Source: Xiphydria camelus (Eukaryota > Arthropoda > Insecta > Hymenoptera > Xiphydriidae). From it: a DNA stretch of 64,000 bases. Under the pieces are notes generated by a model that did not search any database, had not been told where the DNA came from, and saw nothing but the letters and a program-made list of their open reading frames with translations. Positions 22,250-32,400 of the stretch are shown here, piece after piece. The first letter of the stretch is position 1, and every line of letters begins with the position of its first letter. The translations under genes and the position numbers were made by a program. The stretch is taken from contig OY783197.1 of assembly GCA_963678675.1 (NCBI GenBank), positions 1,956,400 to 2,020,399 of the forward strand, read 5' to 3'.

Positions 22250-25200
22250 ATGGGTAAGCGCAACGACGGCGATCCCGCGACGCAACGGCGGCGATGCCCA
22301 CCGAAATGCGTACACCCGCTTCGCCCACCGCTCCGCTCAGAAAAAGCACCTGTCAGCGTGGCGATTCTGTTGCTTCCCCTCATTTTTTCGCGTCCCCGTT
22401 CGCAGGTGGCTTGCTCAGTTACTTTCGCAATCTCCTCGGCAGCCGGGAGATGCGGATCCTGATTCTGGGTCTGGACGGCGCGGGGAAGACGACGATTTTG
22501 TACAGGTTGGTTTTGCTCTCGCGCCGCGCGTTCTCGCGTCGATATCGGCACGTAGGCGACGATTGCTCCTGCTTACGAAGCATTCGCGAGCGTCGAAGCG
22601 GCCTCCGACGAGGCCTGCGCGGTTTCCGACAGAGATTCGGTCCGGGTCGATCGCCGAGGTTTAATCGGTTTGTTCGTCAGGTTGCAGGTGGGCGAAGTGG
22701 TCACTACTATACCCACTATCGGGTTCAACGTGGAGCAGGTTACCTATAAGAACTTAAAGTTTCAAGTTTGGGACCTCGGCGGACAGACAAGTATACGGTA
22801 GGTGCTGTTGTTATCGAGGTAGTTCAGCGGTCGGATTCGCGTGTTTTCGCGCGACTTTTCCTGATTTTTCTGCGAATTCGCGAGATTTCACGCGGTTTTC
22901 CAAGTCGTGCAACAATCGTTAATTTCGGGCAATGGTTGATGCGACGAGAAAACTCTGTACGAGTCAAAGAACGAGGATTTCACGTACAGTGGATTCCGGT
23001 TATTCGGTTCATTTTGACCTGATTAAATCAAAGGTACCTACATTCGTTCCACATTGGTTCTTTGAAGCAGAAATAACGCAGGTTAATTAAATACAAAGGC
23101 TTGATTAAAGAATTCCCTGGTCTATTCTCTGGTCTTTCCCTTTCTCAGATCAAATTTTGTAAATATTCTCTGATATTTTTGTTAACGCCGGGAGTTCTGT
23201 ATGATTAAATCAAGAAAGATGTAAATAATTTTAATACAAGAACACGAGGTTGCAAAAACGTTTATCCCGGGCTTCACAGTGCGTCCTCAATTCCCCTTTA
23301 TTCCCTTATTTTTCTTAAATTTCCCCCTCTTCACCCTAAAACTCACAATTTTCCCCCTACAATTCGATATTTTCCCTCTAAAACCACTTATTATTCGGCT
23401 TCTCATTTGAATCTGCCTTTGAATCGTTCTAAATTACGTGAAATGGGTCAAAATGGCAAATTTTTTTTTGCTAAAAAACAATATAACCTACTTCATATCT
23501 ACCTGCATCAATATTTAATCTAAAATATAATAACCTGGTTGAATTAATGTTTCTTGTCAGAAACTCAATTCAACAAATGGTCTCTTTTCCTCAAATCAGA
23601 TTGTGATTGTCATATTTAAGTTACATAATATGAGATATAAATGTTGAAGTTACAAAAACATCCTCCATTCCCTTAATAAATATTAGGGTTTCATCTTAAA
23701 AATTGTTATTTTTTAAAACCACTACACATATCTAATTTTTGGAACATCTTTTTTCATCAAAATTGTCCCTCTTTTTTTGCCCAAAACCCTTATGAAAAAA
23801 TGTATCAACGGTGAAGTTTCGAAAAATTAACTCTACTTTATTTATAATTCCCAGTAAAATTTCAAAATTCCCTGACATTTCCCGGTTTTCCAGGTCTGTA
23901 GCAACCCTATAAAATGAAGGCAAACTCCTGTTTAATGAATATTTAACGAGCAATCGCATGTAGGATTACATATTTATTATTTACGTATGCCGCTTATGAT
24001 CGCACCAGCAACACAGCAAAAAACCCTCTATTCCAGGCTGCCTCCAGAGGCAAAGCTTAGAATAGAGGGTCTCTTCCCTATATTTCGTGCAGGGGGTAGC
24101 TAGTGACCCTTGAATCCTTGGATTTCTAAGAACCACGGAAAAATCCTTGATTTTCCTTGAAGAACCATGCATTTTTTTAAGCGCGTCTAGACTGAAAAGC
24201 AAACGCAAACGAATGCTACCAATGTATTGAGATGATGAGTTCATTTAAGTAGCCTTATAGGTGGAAGCTTCTCGCCAAGATTTCATTATAAAATTGGAAA
24301 TTGCTATTTTGTAAGTCAAACTAAAGATGTCGAAAATGCAATACTTAGTCTTTATAAAACCTTGAAAAATGGTAATTTATAACCTGGAGAAATCCTTGAA
24401 TTTGAAAGCATTGATTCGCTGGCCACTCTTATCTGCACGCGGCAAGATTCCGATAACTGTAGTGGCCTGTATTTTGACAGTGGATCCGGAAAATACAGAG
24501 CGCCACGAATATCGTAATCTCCACAATAGCGGTATAACATATGAGGCTAAACTTACTCGCCAGGAGAGGACCTTCAGTCACGATTATCTCATTATTTATA
24601 AACTTCAGGCCTACATCGATATAAGACTTTGTTGTAGATAAAAATATAATCTCCACAAAGTATTATACAAACATGAGCCAAAAGTTCATAGATAATGAGG
24701 TGATAGTGATTCAAGCTTTCTTCATAGTGAGTAAGTTTACCCTGATGTGATATATGTAGCTCAATCAGGTCAACCAAATTGATATACCATACATCGACTT
24801 GATTCAGTTCTTCAATTTTTAACGCGTAGATAAAAATATAATCTCCAAAAAGTATTATACAAACATGAGCCAAAAGTTCATAGATAATGAGGTGATAGTG
24901 ATTCAAGCTTTCTTCATAGTGAGTAAGTTTACCCTGATGTGATATATGTAGCTCAATCAGGTCAACCAAATTGATATACCCATACATCGACTTGATTCAG
25001 TTCTTCAATTTTTAACGCAAATAACCGGAATCCACTGTACTAAAATTTAGCAGAACCCCGGAATGCCGTTAGGCTAGCGGTACGCTCAAATAATGTTCAC
25101 CTTACAGACCGTACTGGAGATGTTACTATTCGAATACCGATGCGATCATTTACGTAGTAGATTCCGCAGATAGAGATCGGATAGGCATATCGAAAGACGA

Positions 25201-25517
25201 GCTGTTTTACATGCTCAGGGTAAGCCAATTCCTTCTAAGCGCGTTGAGCGTAGCAACGGGCGTATGCGGAGACCTGACGCATTTTTTTTTAACTCTTGTT
25301 CATTTAGGAAGATGAGTTACAAGGTGCTATTTTGGTAGTATTAGCGAACAAACAAGATATGGCGGGGTGCTTAAGCGTCGCGGAGGTCCATCAGGCGCTC
25401 GGTTTAGACGCCCTGAAAAACAGAACATTCCAAATCTTTAAAACTTCGGCGAGAAAGGGCGAGGGGCTCGACCTAGCGATGGACTGGTTGTCGAACGCGC
25501 TGCAGAGCAGAAAATGA
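22250..25517 (+). CDS. Arl1: Arl1, ADP-ribosylation factor-like GTPase 1
   Basis: Five exons: 22250-22253, 22406-22505, 22681-22797, 25108-25219, 25308-25517, giving 180 aa, the family length. Arl1 is a Golgi GTPase that recruits GRIP-domain golgins and Arfaptin-type effectors to the trans-Golgi. Seen in the translation: Gly2 for N-myristoylation (its codon is split by intron 1), P-loop GLDGAGKT (23-30), switch I TIPTIGFN with the Mg-binding Thr47, switch II WDLGGQ (65-70) with Gln70, the guanine motifs NKQD and TSARKG, and C terminus [41 protein letters not shown] and [18 protein letters not shown] are typical of Arl1 rather than Arf or other Arls. Intron 1 follows ATGG directly, so the first coding exon is four bases. 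Intron 3 (2.3 kb) is almost filled by transposon sequence. Codon phase is consistent at every junction. Confidence 0.96.
23085..23920 (+). mobile_element. Repeat family D, copy 1, interrupted by family B
   Basis: 23090-23263 (TCAGATCAAATTTTGTAAAT, GGGAGTTCTGTATGATTAAA, ACACGAGGTTGCAAAAACG) and 23800-23920 (ATCAACGGTGAAGTTTCGAA, ACTTTATTTATAATTCCCAG) together correspond in order to 36140-36535, where the two parts are nearly contiguous. Copy 1 is therefore split by an insertion. Confidence 0.7.
23268..23800 (-). mobile_element. Repeat family B, copy 3 (inverted)
   Basis: Begins GGGCTTCACAGTGCGTCCTC and runs inverted relative to copies 1, 2 and 4 (CCCCTTTATTCCCTTATTTTT, AATTTTCCCCCT, CCTCAAATCAGATTGTGATT). 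It sits inside family D copy 1 and is therefore a younger insertion. Confidence 0.75.
24540..25018. repeat. Family C copy d with a tandem 188-bp duplication
   Basis: Starts ATGAGGCTAAACTTACTCGC. The block from about 24640 to 24826, containing GAGCCAAAAGTTCATAGATA, GTGATTCAAGCTTTCTTCAT and TAGCTCAATCAGGTCAACCA, is repeated almost without change at about 24830-25018. The minus strand therefore shows one reading frame containing the same peptide twice, which is repeat-derived. Confidence 0.82.
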
Positions 25518-25882
25518 TCAACGTCATTCGAGAGTTTTTATCATTCGAGCCTTATAAGAAGACTAGTCACATGACTGTCACTTAATCAAAGTGTCTTTGC
25601 GTGATGTAAGATACTACATTCGGTTCTCTCGTTTATTTATTACGGTATCTTAACAGTGTTTACAGCTCACACCAAAAGTAGCTCGGCTCGGATCGTTCCT
25701 CCTTAATTTGGAAAAATCTGTACAGGTTTTTCGTTTGGAATTGCTTGAGAGAGAAAAAAACAGATTTGTTAACTCGCGATTTCTTTTCTTCGCGTAACTC
25801 CGATTTACCACCATCAATTGTACGAGGATTGGGTAATTCTCTTTATAGATTCGGTGACTGAAATGTCAAAAACGGATTAAAC

Positions 25883-25888
25883 AATAAA
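25883..25888 (+). terminator. Candidate Arl1 poly(A) signal AATAAA
   Basis: First canonical hexamer after the Arl1 stop, 366 bp downstream. A second AATAAA occurs at 26014-26019. Which is used cannot be told from sequence. Confidence 0.45.
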
Positions 25889-26099
25889 CTTTTCCGAAAG
25901 CAGACCACTTTTCCATTATACCTGCGCATACTCCAAACCCTGATACTTCCAAATTCTGAAAGTGATATTTCTTTTCGAATTAAAACGCGCAATGACAAAA
26001 TTATTTGATATACAATAAAACCGGTGGAACTGGGAGTTTAGTATTACGTCAGAATCTTGATTTTTGACTATTGCGTAATACTATAATAAAATCTATATC

Positions 26100-26312
26100 A
26101 TATGAAGCTAAATTTACTGGCCAGGAAAGAAACTTCAATCATCAGTATCTCATTATTTATGAACTTTTAGCCTACATCGATATAACACTTTATTCTGGAT
26201 AAAAATATAATCTTCAAGAAAGTATTATAATGACACGAGCCAAAAATCTATAGATATTGAGATAATAGTGATTGAAGTTTATTTCCTGGCGAGTAAGTTT
26301 AGCCTCGTATGG
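26100..26312. mobile_element. Inverted-repeat family C, copy e
   Basis: Ends are ATGAAGCTAAATTTACTGGC and the inverse GGCGAGTAAGTTTAGCCTC; the arms carry AGAAACTTCAATCATCAGTA and the inverse. About 212 bp between Arl1 and POLD1. Confidence 0.75.
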
Positions 26313-28220
26313 TATTGTATAATCACGATTGAAATATCATTTCTCTCCTCGAAGCAATACTTTTCTCGCAATGAAACGATTATATAATTTTACAGTTTTG
26401 CACGGAGCACGAAATGTGCGAAACTTTACGCGGATCAACGGTGAACGTTTACTGTTTTCCGCCAGATGCCAAATACTTGTAAATGAAGCTCGACAGTGCG
26501 CTTGGAAATGGTATAATGCACTGTTTCGGTGCAGTGAATTTTTAGAGCCATCCTGTATTATTTACATGCAGTTTTTTCAGAGAACATCGTCTAACGATGA
26601 ACGCATCAAGTGCGCAATCGGTAATAGATACACATTTCTATTTCTTCGCTAATCACAGTCATTGTATCCGTTAAAATTCAATCAACCAACGAACATTTAA
26701 GCAAATGATATTACGGGAAGTCGATAAGATTCGCTCAAGCTCGAAAGGCAGGCCTAACAAAATAATGTTGCGTGCGCGAATTGAACTTGCTATTTTCTGT
26801 GTCAGCTGTAAACACGACTGTAGTGGCGGACTGATACTCCATCGAAATGTTTATATTTCAAGTCATTTCTGCCGAAGTGTTCGAGTAGGGCGATCATTTT
26901 GAAACCTGTAGAAGGTATTAATATTTGCATTATACAGGGTCAGTAATAATGAAAACGATAGGATGGTAAATCGCGCGGCGGATTCTAGAATGCCAGCCAA
27001 GAGCGTTTTCGGGACTCGTAAGTCTACACTTTACTATAATACAAAAGAAATAATTGCCAGCGGCAAAAAATGTGTTCTTCATTGACGAACATACCCAGTC
27101 AGACACCCCTGATTTACAGCGTTTATCAAGTTAAAACTGCTTTAAGTTTTCTGAATTTTTACGTCAAATTAACAGAAATTGTTTGTTACAAGTGTAAATG
27201 CAAATGATACATCAAATTTATGTAAAATTTAACTTGCTGAATCATAATGGTGTGTAAAATTTACTTATTATTTCCGAAACATAATTTCACCATTCGATTA
27301 CATAAATAACAGCGCCAAAGGAGGATTCATAAAATACACAGCTGCTGCGTGACGTGATCTAGATTTCTGTAAAATTGCTGGAAAATTTACATCGTATGTC
27401 TGACTGGGATATGATCTTACAAATGTTTAAGAATACAGATTCTCGATCAAAGAATATATAATCTTTATTTATAAGAATACCGTCATGGGCACAAGAAATT
27501 CTTTCTGCGGAAGAAAAAGCAATTACTCCAGCCCACAAATATTTTCTCACGCGAAGAAAACCATTGATCCTGAAAGTATATCGTGTTTTCGATGGAAGGA
27601 AACATTTGTTTGGCACCAGCAATTATTTCTCTCGGTGTAGAATATTCTCACGCGTCTTGCTCTCGTTGTGATCCTGTTCTGGATCTTTGCGAGGGGACGA
27701 TTAATACAATAAGAATACGCTACGGCAGATTCTGGGTTGCGTTCTCCTTGGCGCAGTCTGGAGTCTACTACAGCATATTCTCCTGCGTCAACCGATTCCT
27801 CTCTACATGGTTGAATATTCTTCTAAATTAAGGCAAACTGAGCTAACGCTAACGGTGTTAAAAAATCAGAAATATGTCATATTGTAGATCATCTGATGTA
27901 GTTTGCTACATCGTATTTTTTTTTAGTGTATATTGAATACCATACTTCTGATTTCCGCTCGCTGTAACTATTTCATTAAAATGTCCCGAATGAGAAATTA
28001 GAAACAGTGTGTCTGACATCCCCGAACCAAAACTTCTTTTGTACGAAATTTGTCTTAACAATAATGAATGATTACCTCGACAAATATTTGTTAATACTCC
28101 AATAGTTTTATTTTCCCCCGGAAAAACGCTGGAAGTATAACCGCGGAATTAATTTAGACGAGGTTGAAGTTATTATTCTTGAATTTGTTCGCAAACAACG
28201 TTCGACGTTGACAGTAAACT
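26313..28220. other. Intergenic sequence between convergent Arl1 and POLD1, no gene recognised
   Basis: Several short frames (for example 26329-26652 and 27583-27831) show no family signature. TACAGGGTCAGTAATAATG near 26934 resembles a solitary mariner-type terminus, but no matching inverse end was found nearby. Confidence 0.4.
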
Positions 28221-28221
28221 A

Positions 28222-28351
28222 CAGTAGAACCTGTTACTTTTTGGTATCTACGAAGTCTACCCAGATAACGTTATCGCACTTTGGTTTCCCTCATCGAATA
28301 ATCGAAGTGAGGGCGCGAAAATAAGGGATGCTTATAGAGGAAACAGGTTCT
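28222..28351. mobile_element. Small inverted-repeat element, TAGAACCTGTT ends
   Basis: Left GTAGAACCTGTTACTTT and right GAGGAAACAGGTTCTA are inverted. An inner stem CCCTCATCGAATAATCGAAG folds with GTGAGGG. About 130 bp; TA at the left side and TA-like at the right. Pogo-like by terminus. Confidence 0.55.
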
Positions 28352-29333
28352 AATGTTCTAAGATAGTTGTTCCGTTTCAGATATTTTTAGAGAAACATGT
28401 ATTTTGTACTTTATCTGATATCTCTTCGAACTAAAATGCATACCTATAATACTTTACTTTTTGGAAGCTAAACATTTAATGATTAAATTTACTGTACCTA
28501 TACTTTTACAATGTTAAATTGTATAAATGCATTTTTGATGCCTCACGAATGATTTCATCTATTTGTTGGATAAACAATTGAAGAAAGTCGAGATCAATGA
28601 TTAATTGAATGATTATTAATATAAAAATACGTTTCATAATTCGTATGCTCTGTATTTATATACCATTGAAATTTCACGCGTTTAGCCAAATATAACTCGA
28701 AAATAATCAATTATTAAGGAGAAGCCTTCACTGATACTGATTTTTAATTGAAATAAGCAATAAGTCGGGGCGTTAGGCACATCGCGCGCAACATTCGAAG
28801 ATCAACAAAAGAGCGACTGTCGTGTTAAACAAGGTATGGGACAAATAACTGTAACGCAAAAATAAGATACCCTGTAATTATCGAAAATTACATATCCTCA
28901 TTTTATTATTAGAGCCAATGTTAAATGATTTGTTGGTAGATTTGTTTACTCTATTTGTAAATAGAATCATTTCTGTCTGTGTCAAATTAATCACGATGAC
29001 TCGATAGTTTCGTTTTGCAAAGCTAAAGAAGGGAAAATTCAAAGACTACATTACTTGTAAGCGTTCAAATTTTGACCCAACAAGGAGAGAAACTTCGATT
29101 GGGTTATGCGATTCAATTTGTAATGAAATTAAGCTATTACTGGCGTCGGCAATGTTTAAACAATCTGCGGAAATCCAGTGTTAGAGGAGGATGAACTTTG
29201 ATGGGATTTATTCGGCGTATACTGGAGAAACGAAGCGTACTGACGATTTTAGTCATAATTTAGATTTACGCGAGTGTCCCTCATTCCTCAATGACTGAGT
29301 ATGAGGCAGATCGTCCGGCTAGATTAGAAGTAC
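28352..29333. other. Intergenic sequence, nothing recognised
   Basis: AT-rich, no long frame, no clear repeat. It contains whatever lies beyond the POLD1 poly(A) site. Confidence 0.4.
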
Positions 29334-29339
29334 TTTATT
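29334..29339 (-). terminator. POLD1 poly(A) signal AATAAA
   Basis: Minus-strand AATAAA (TTTATT on plus) 118 bp downstream of the POLD1 stop codon; first canonical hexamer after the stop. Confidence 0.6.
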
Positions 29340-29456
29340 GATACAAAAATATGTGTAATATTTCACTTTGCAGTATATACGAGTACTATTTAATAATGAA
29401 ATAAATAGGCAGAGATAGCTATACGTACATCGCCTCCCATTCATTCATCCATTGTA

Positions 29457-32400
29457 CTACCAAGTAGGAACTCCAAACCTTTCTATTCGCTTCATCTGCG
29501 TATCCAATTCCATCTGCACCTTTTTGCGCATGTAGAAAATGGGACAATCTCGGCTGGAATGATAAAAGTACGAATAGCGCAAAGGAGGTAACGGGAAATC
29601 AAATTCGGCACGAGATTACAATCGCGGGGTTGGAAGAGGTCTACGATCTCTAAAATAAGGGAATTAGTGACATCACGAGTACAAAAGCGACTAAAGTAAC
29701 CTTTTTTGTTCGAGTTACAAGGAATTTAAGGGAAAAATAAATATCACAATGTGTTATATTTATGATTTCAGAATTCTGCTTCAAAGAAAGATTGAACATT
29801 AAATTTACCTTTATGTATATCGATACTCAAATCAACTACTGACTGAGTAAGATAATATGAGTGCCTAGCCTAAATAAATGCGAAAAACGGAAAAATTTGT
29901 TCGATGGTGTACTCTTTCATTCATGTCTGGTTTTTAGTAATAATAATTAGAGTAAATTACCTGTTCTGAATCAATGTACCAGAATTGTGAAAACTCATTC
30001 AGAATGAATAATTTACGCTAATTTTGATCTTTTCATAACTTTGGTCTTTCAGCAATGAATTGCGTGATTAATTCTGACTTTTCCTTTTCAACCGGCTTTT
30101 CTACTAAATCAGCTTCCCGATTTTTTTTTAGCTACGTACTTCTTTCTGCACCGACTTAACGCCTTCTAACATAACTCGCGCTAAACTTATGCAGCTTTTT
30201 TCGGCATATGTATAGAACTTTTGCTATTACGCAGCTTTGAAAGTCATAAATGAAAAATCCAAATGTCAAAATTAGAGTGTAAAAGAGTGAGCTTTAGTGA
30301 TGAAGAATGACAAAAAAATGACCAACTTCCACCCCTGCAATCATTGCGACTCATTCTTTCGTAAAAGCCTTACCTGGTGCACAGTACTTCCTGATGGAGA
30401 CTTCCTTGGCACCTCTGGCACTCCGTCCACAGCCTACAGAACTTTTCCTCCAACTTCCTTCCCGAGTACAGCTCGCTTTGAAAGAACTCCGACTCCTGCG
30501 CTTCGCAGTGCTTGCACAGTGCCATTTTTTCTCTATCGGCCGGCAGAACGGCTTTGCACCCGATGCACGTTTCCTTCTTCCGCGTAAATGCAGCCAAGGC
30601 GCCGACTTTCGACGTGGCCACGGATTTCGTGCGCGTGTGCTCTCCTTTCAAGAGGAGGGACTCGGCTTTGTCCCCGAGGATCGGCTCGAAAATGCGGATG
30701 AGAGGCTTGGATAATTGATTTTCCAGGTAATAGTTCGCGTCTATGGGAATGCTGTTTTCCAGCACGTATATGGGGTCTTCCGCTTTTTGATAAGCCGGCG
30801 TTCCTCTGGCCGCTGCTACGAATACGAACGGCACTCTGTCCCCGAGTTTCGGCGCAGTTCCCGCGTCCCTCTTCTTCATCTTCGCGGCCAGCTCGACGTG
30901 CGCTTGCTTGGCCGCGTAATCCGTTTTCGTCAGTTCCTTGGATATGACGAGCTGGGAGATGTCGATGCGATTGCAGAGCAAGTCGCTGATAACTTGCTTC
31001 GCGTAATCGACCGCGTCGTCCGGATTTCTGCGGTCGTATAGTTACGCGTAATGCACAATTTTAGAGAAATTATACAATGTACTTCCAATGCAAGAGGATA
31101 AGTTTGTGTGAAAATTAAGATGATTTGCACCATTTTTCATGTCCCACAACAATTTATAGAGTAGGATATTTTGCTACTGATTCGTGAAATTGAATTGATG
31201 CGCTTGGATGCAAAAACTCGGCGCTATTATTAGTTCGAGAGATATTAATTTTAGTAGACCATTTCCTTGAAAACTATAGAATCTTCGAACGAACACTAAT
31301 CGTGCGGCATATTCAGCAGAAGGGATTAAAAAGATGAAATCATAGAGCGTAGAGAGGAGTACTATTTCCATCTCATTGTCAGAGTCATTGACGTACCTTT
31401 CTATGAGTAATTTTTGCAAACAAGTGTTCATCATATTAGCCACCAAGGGACAATTATCCCTTCTCACCGTCTCCAGGCCCTTGCAATCCATCTTATCATA
31501 CTTTGCGGGCGTCGTGAAATAGAGGCCCGCGTATCGTTTTTTATTGATGAGAAGATACGGAAAGTAAACTTTCTCAAACTCTAATTTGATGGGTTTTATA
31601 AATTTGGACGTCACGTATTCAGCCGCCTCTCTGCCAAGTTCCATGGCCTCTTCTATCGACTTCACGCCAAATTTAACCATGACCGAATCGGTGTCACCGT
31701 AAATGACCACCGCGTCGTGTTTGTAGCCCCTAGCTATGGTGAACTGTTGTTCCACCTCGTGTCTCGTTTGTTCTATCATCGAACGTCCGTACGAAGTAAC
31801 GCTCTGTAAGAGTGTATTTCTTTTCAAATTCGTGATCAAAGGAACTTCTGATTGAAAAATTTCTCTTATCAATTTCTTGACTATTTCTGACTTTCTCCAG
31901 TGATCGGAACACTTTGAGGCATTTTTAACAAGGTATCGGAATTTGTCAGGGAAAGTCAGAGAAATGTCCAAAAATATCGATTTTTCTTTCATGCACAAAA
32001 ACTTTTCCGAAAAAATCTAATAAACGCTGGCAAGTATCTGGGTGGATCTGTAAAATTCTGCAAAAAATTTTGAGTCCATATTGATATTTACAGAAATTAT
32101 AAATTTAAAAAAAAACTGACCGAATTTCTGAGTTAATTAGAAATTTTTCAGAATCTATTGGAAATTGGTCCGAGTTTATCGGAATTTTTTAGACATGGGT
32201 ATTTTTAGACATCTCTCTGAAAAACTCTGATATTTCCCTGAAAATGTTTGCAAATGCTCTGATTAAAGTCGAGATATCAAAGTTTTTCAGTAATTTATTA
32301 GAGAAATTTTTCCATCAGAGACGTGACTCAATCAAGCGTTGTGAAGGAGTTTAACGAACGCAAAGCTTTTAATTGCGGGAAATCTCTAAAAAAAAAGGCA

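Larger units (their letters stand above)
22987..25037. mobile_element. TA-flanked element with pogo-like ends filling Arl1 intron 3
   Basis: Left end CAGTGGATTCCGGTTATTCG and right end AATAACCGGAATCCACTG are exact inverses over about 18 bp, with TA on both outer sides. The CAGTGGATTCCGGTTAT terminus resembles pogo/Tigger-type ends. No transposase was found. The interior has been invaded by several other repeats, listed separately, so it may be one deletion derivative carrying nested insertions. It leaves about 190 bp of left intron and 70 bp of right intron. Confidence 0.75.

Noticed and set aside
30297..31041. Plus-strand frames of about 100 codons
   Set aside because: Antisense of POLD1 exon 12; no splice or family support.
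31174..31998. 274-codon minus frame taken as one exon
   Set aside because: Only 31803-31397 is POLD1 exon 11. The ends are intron read-through, including family A repeat sequence.
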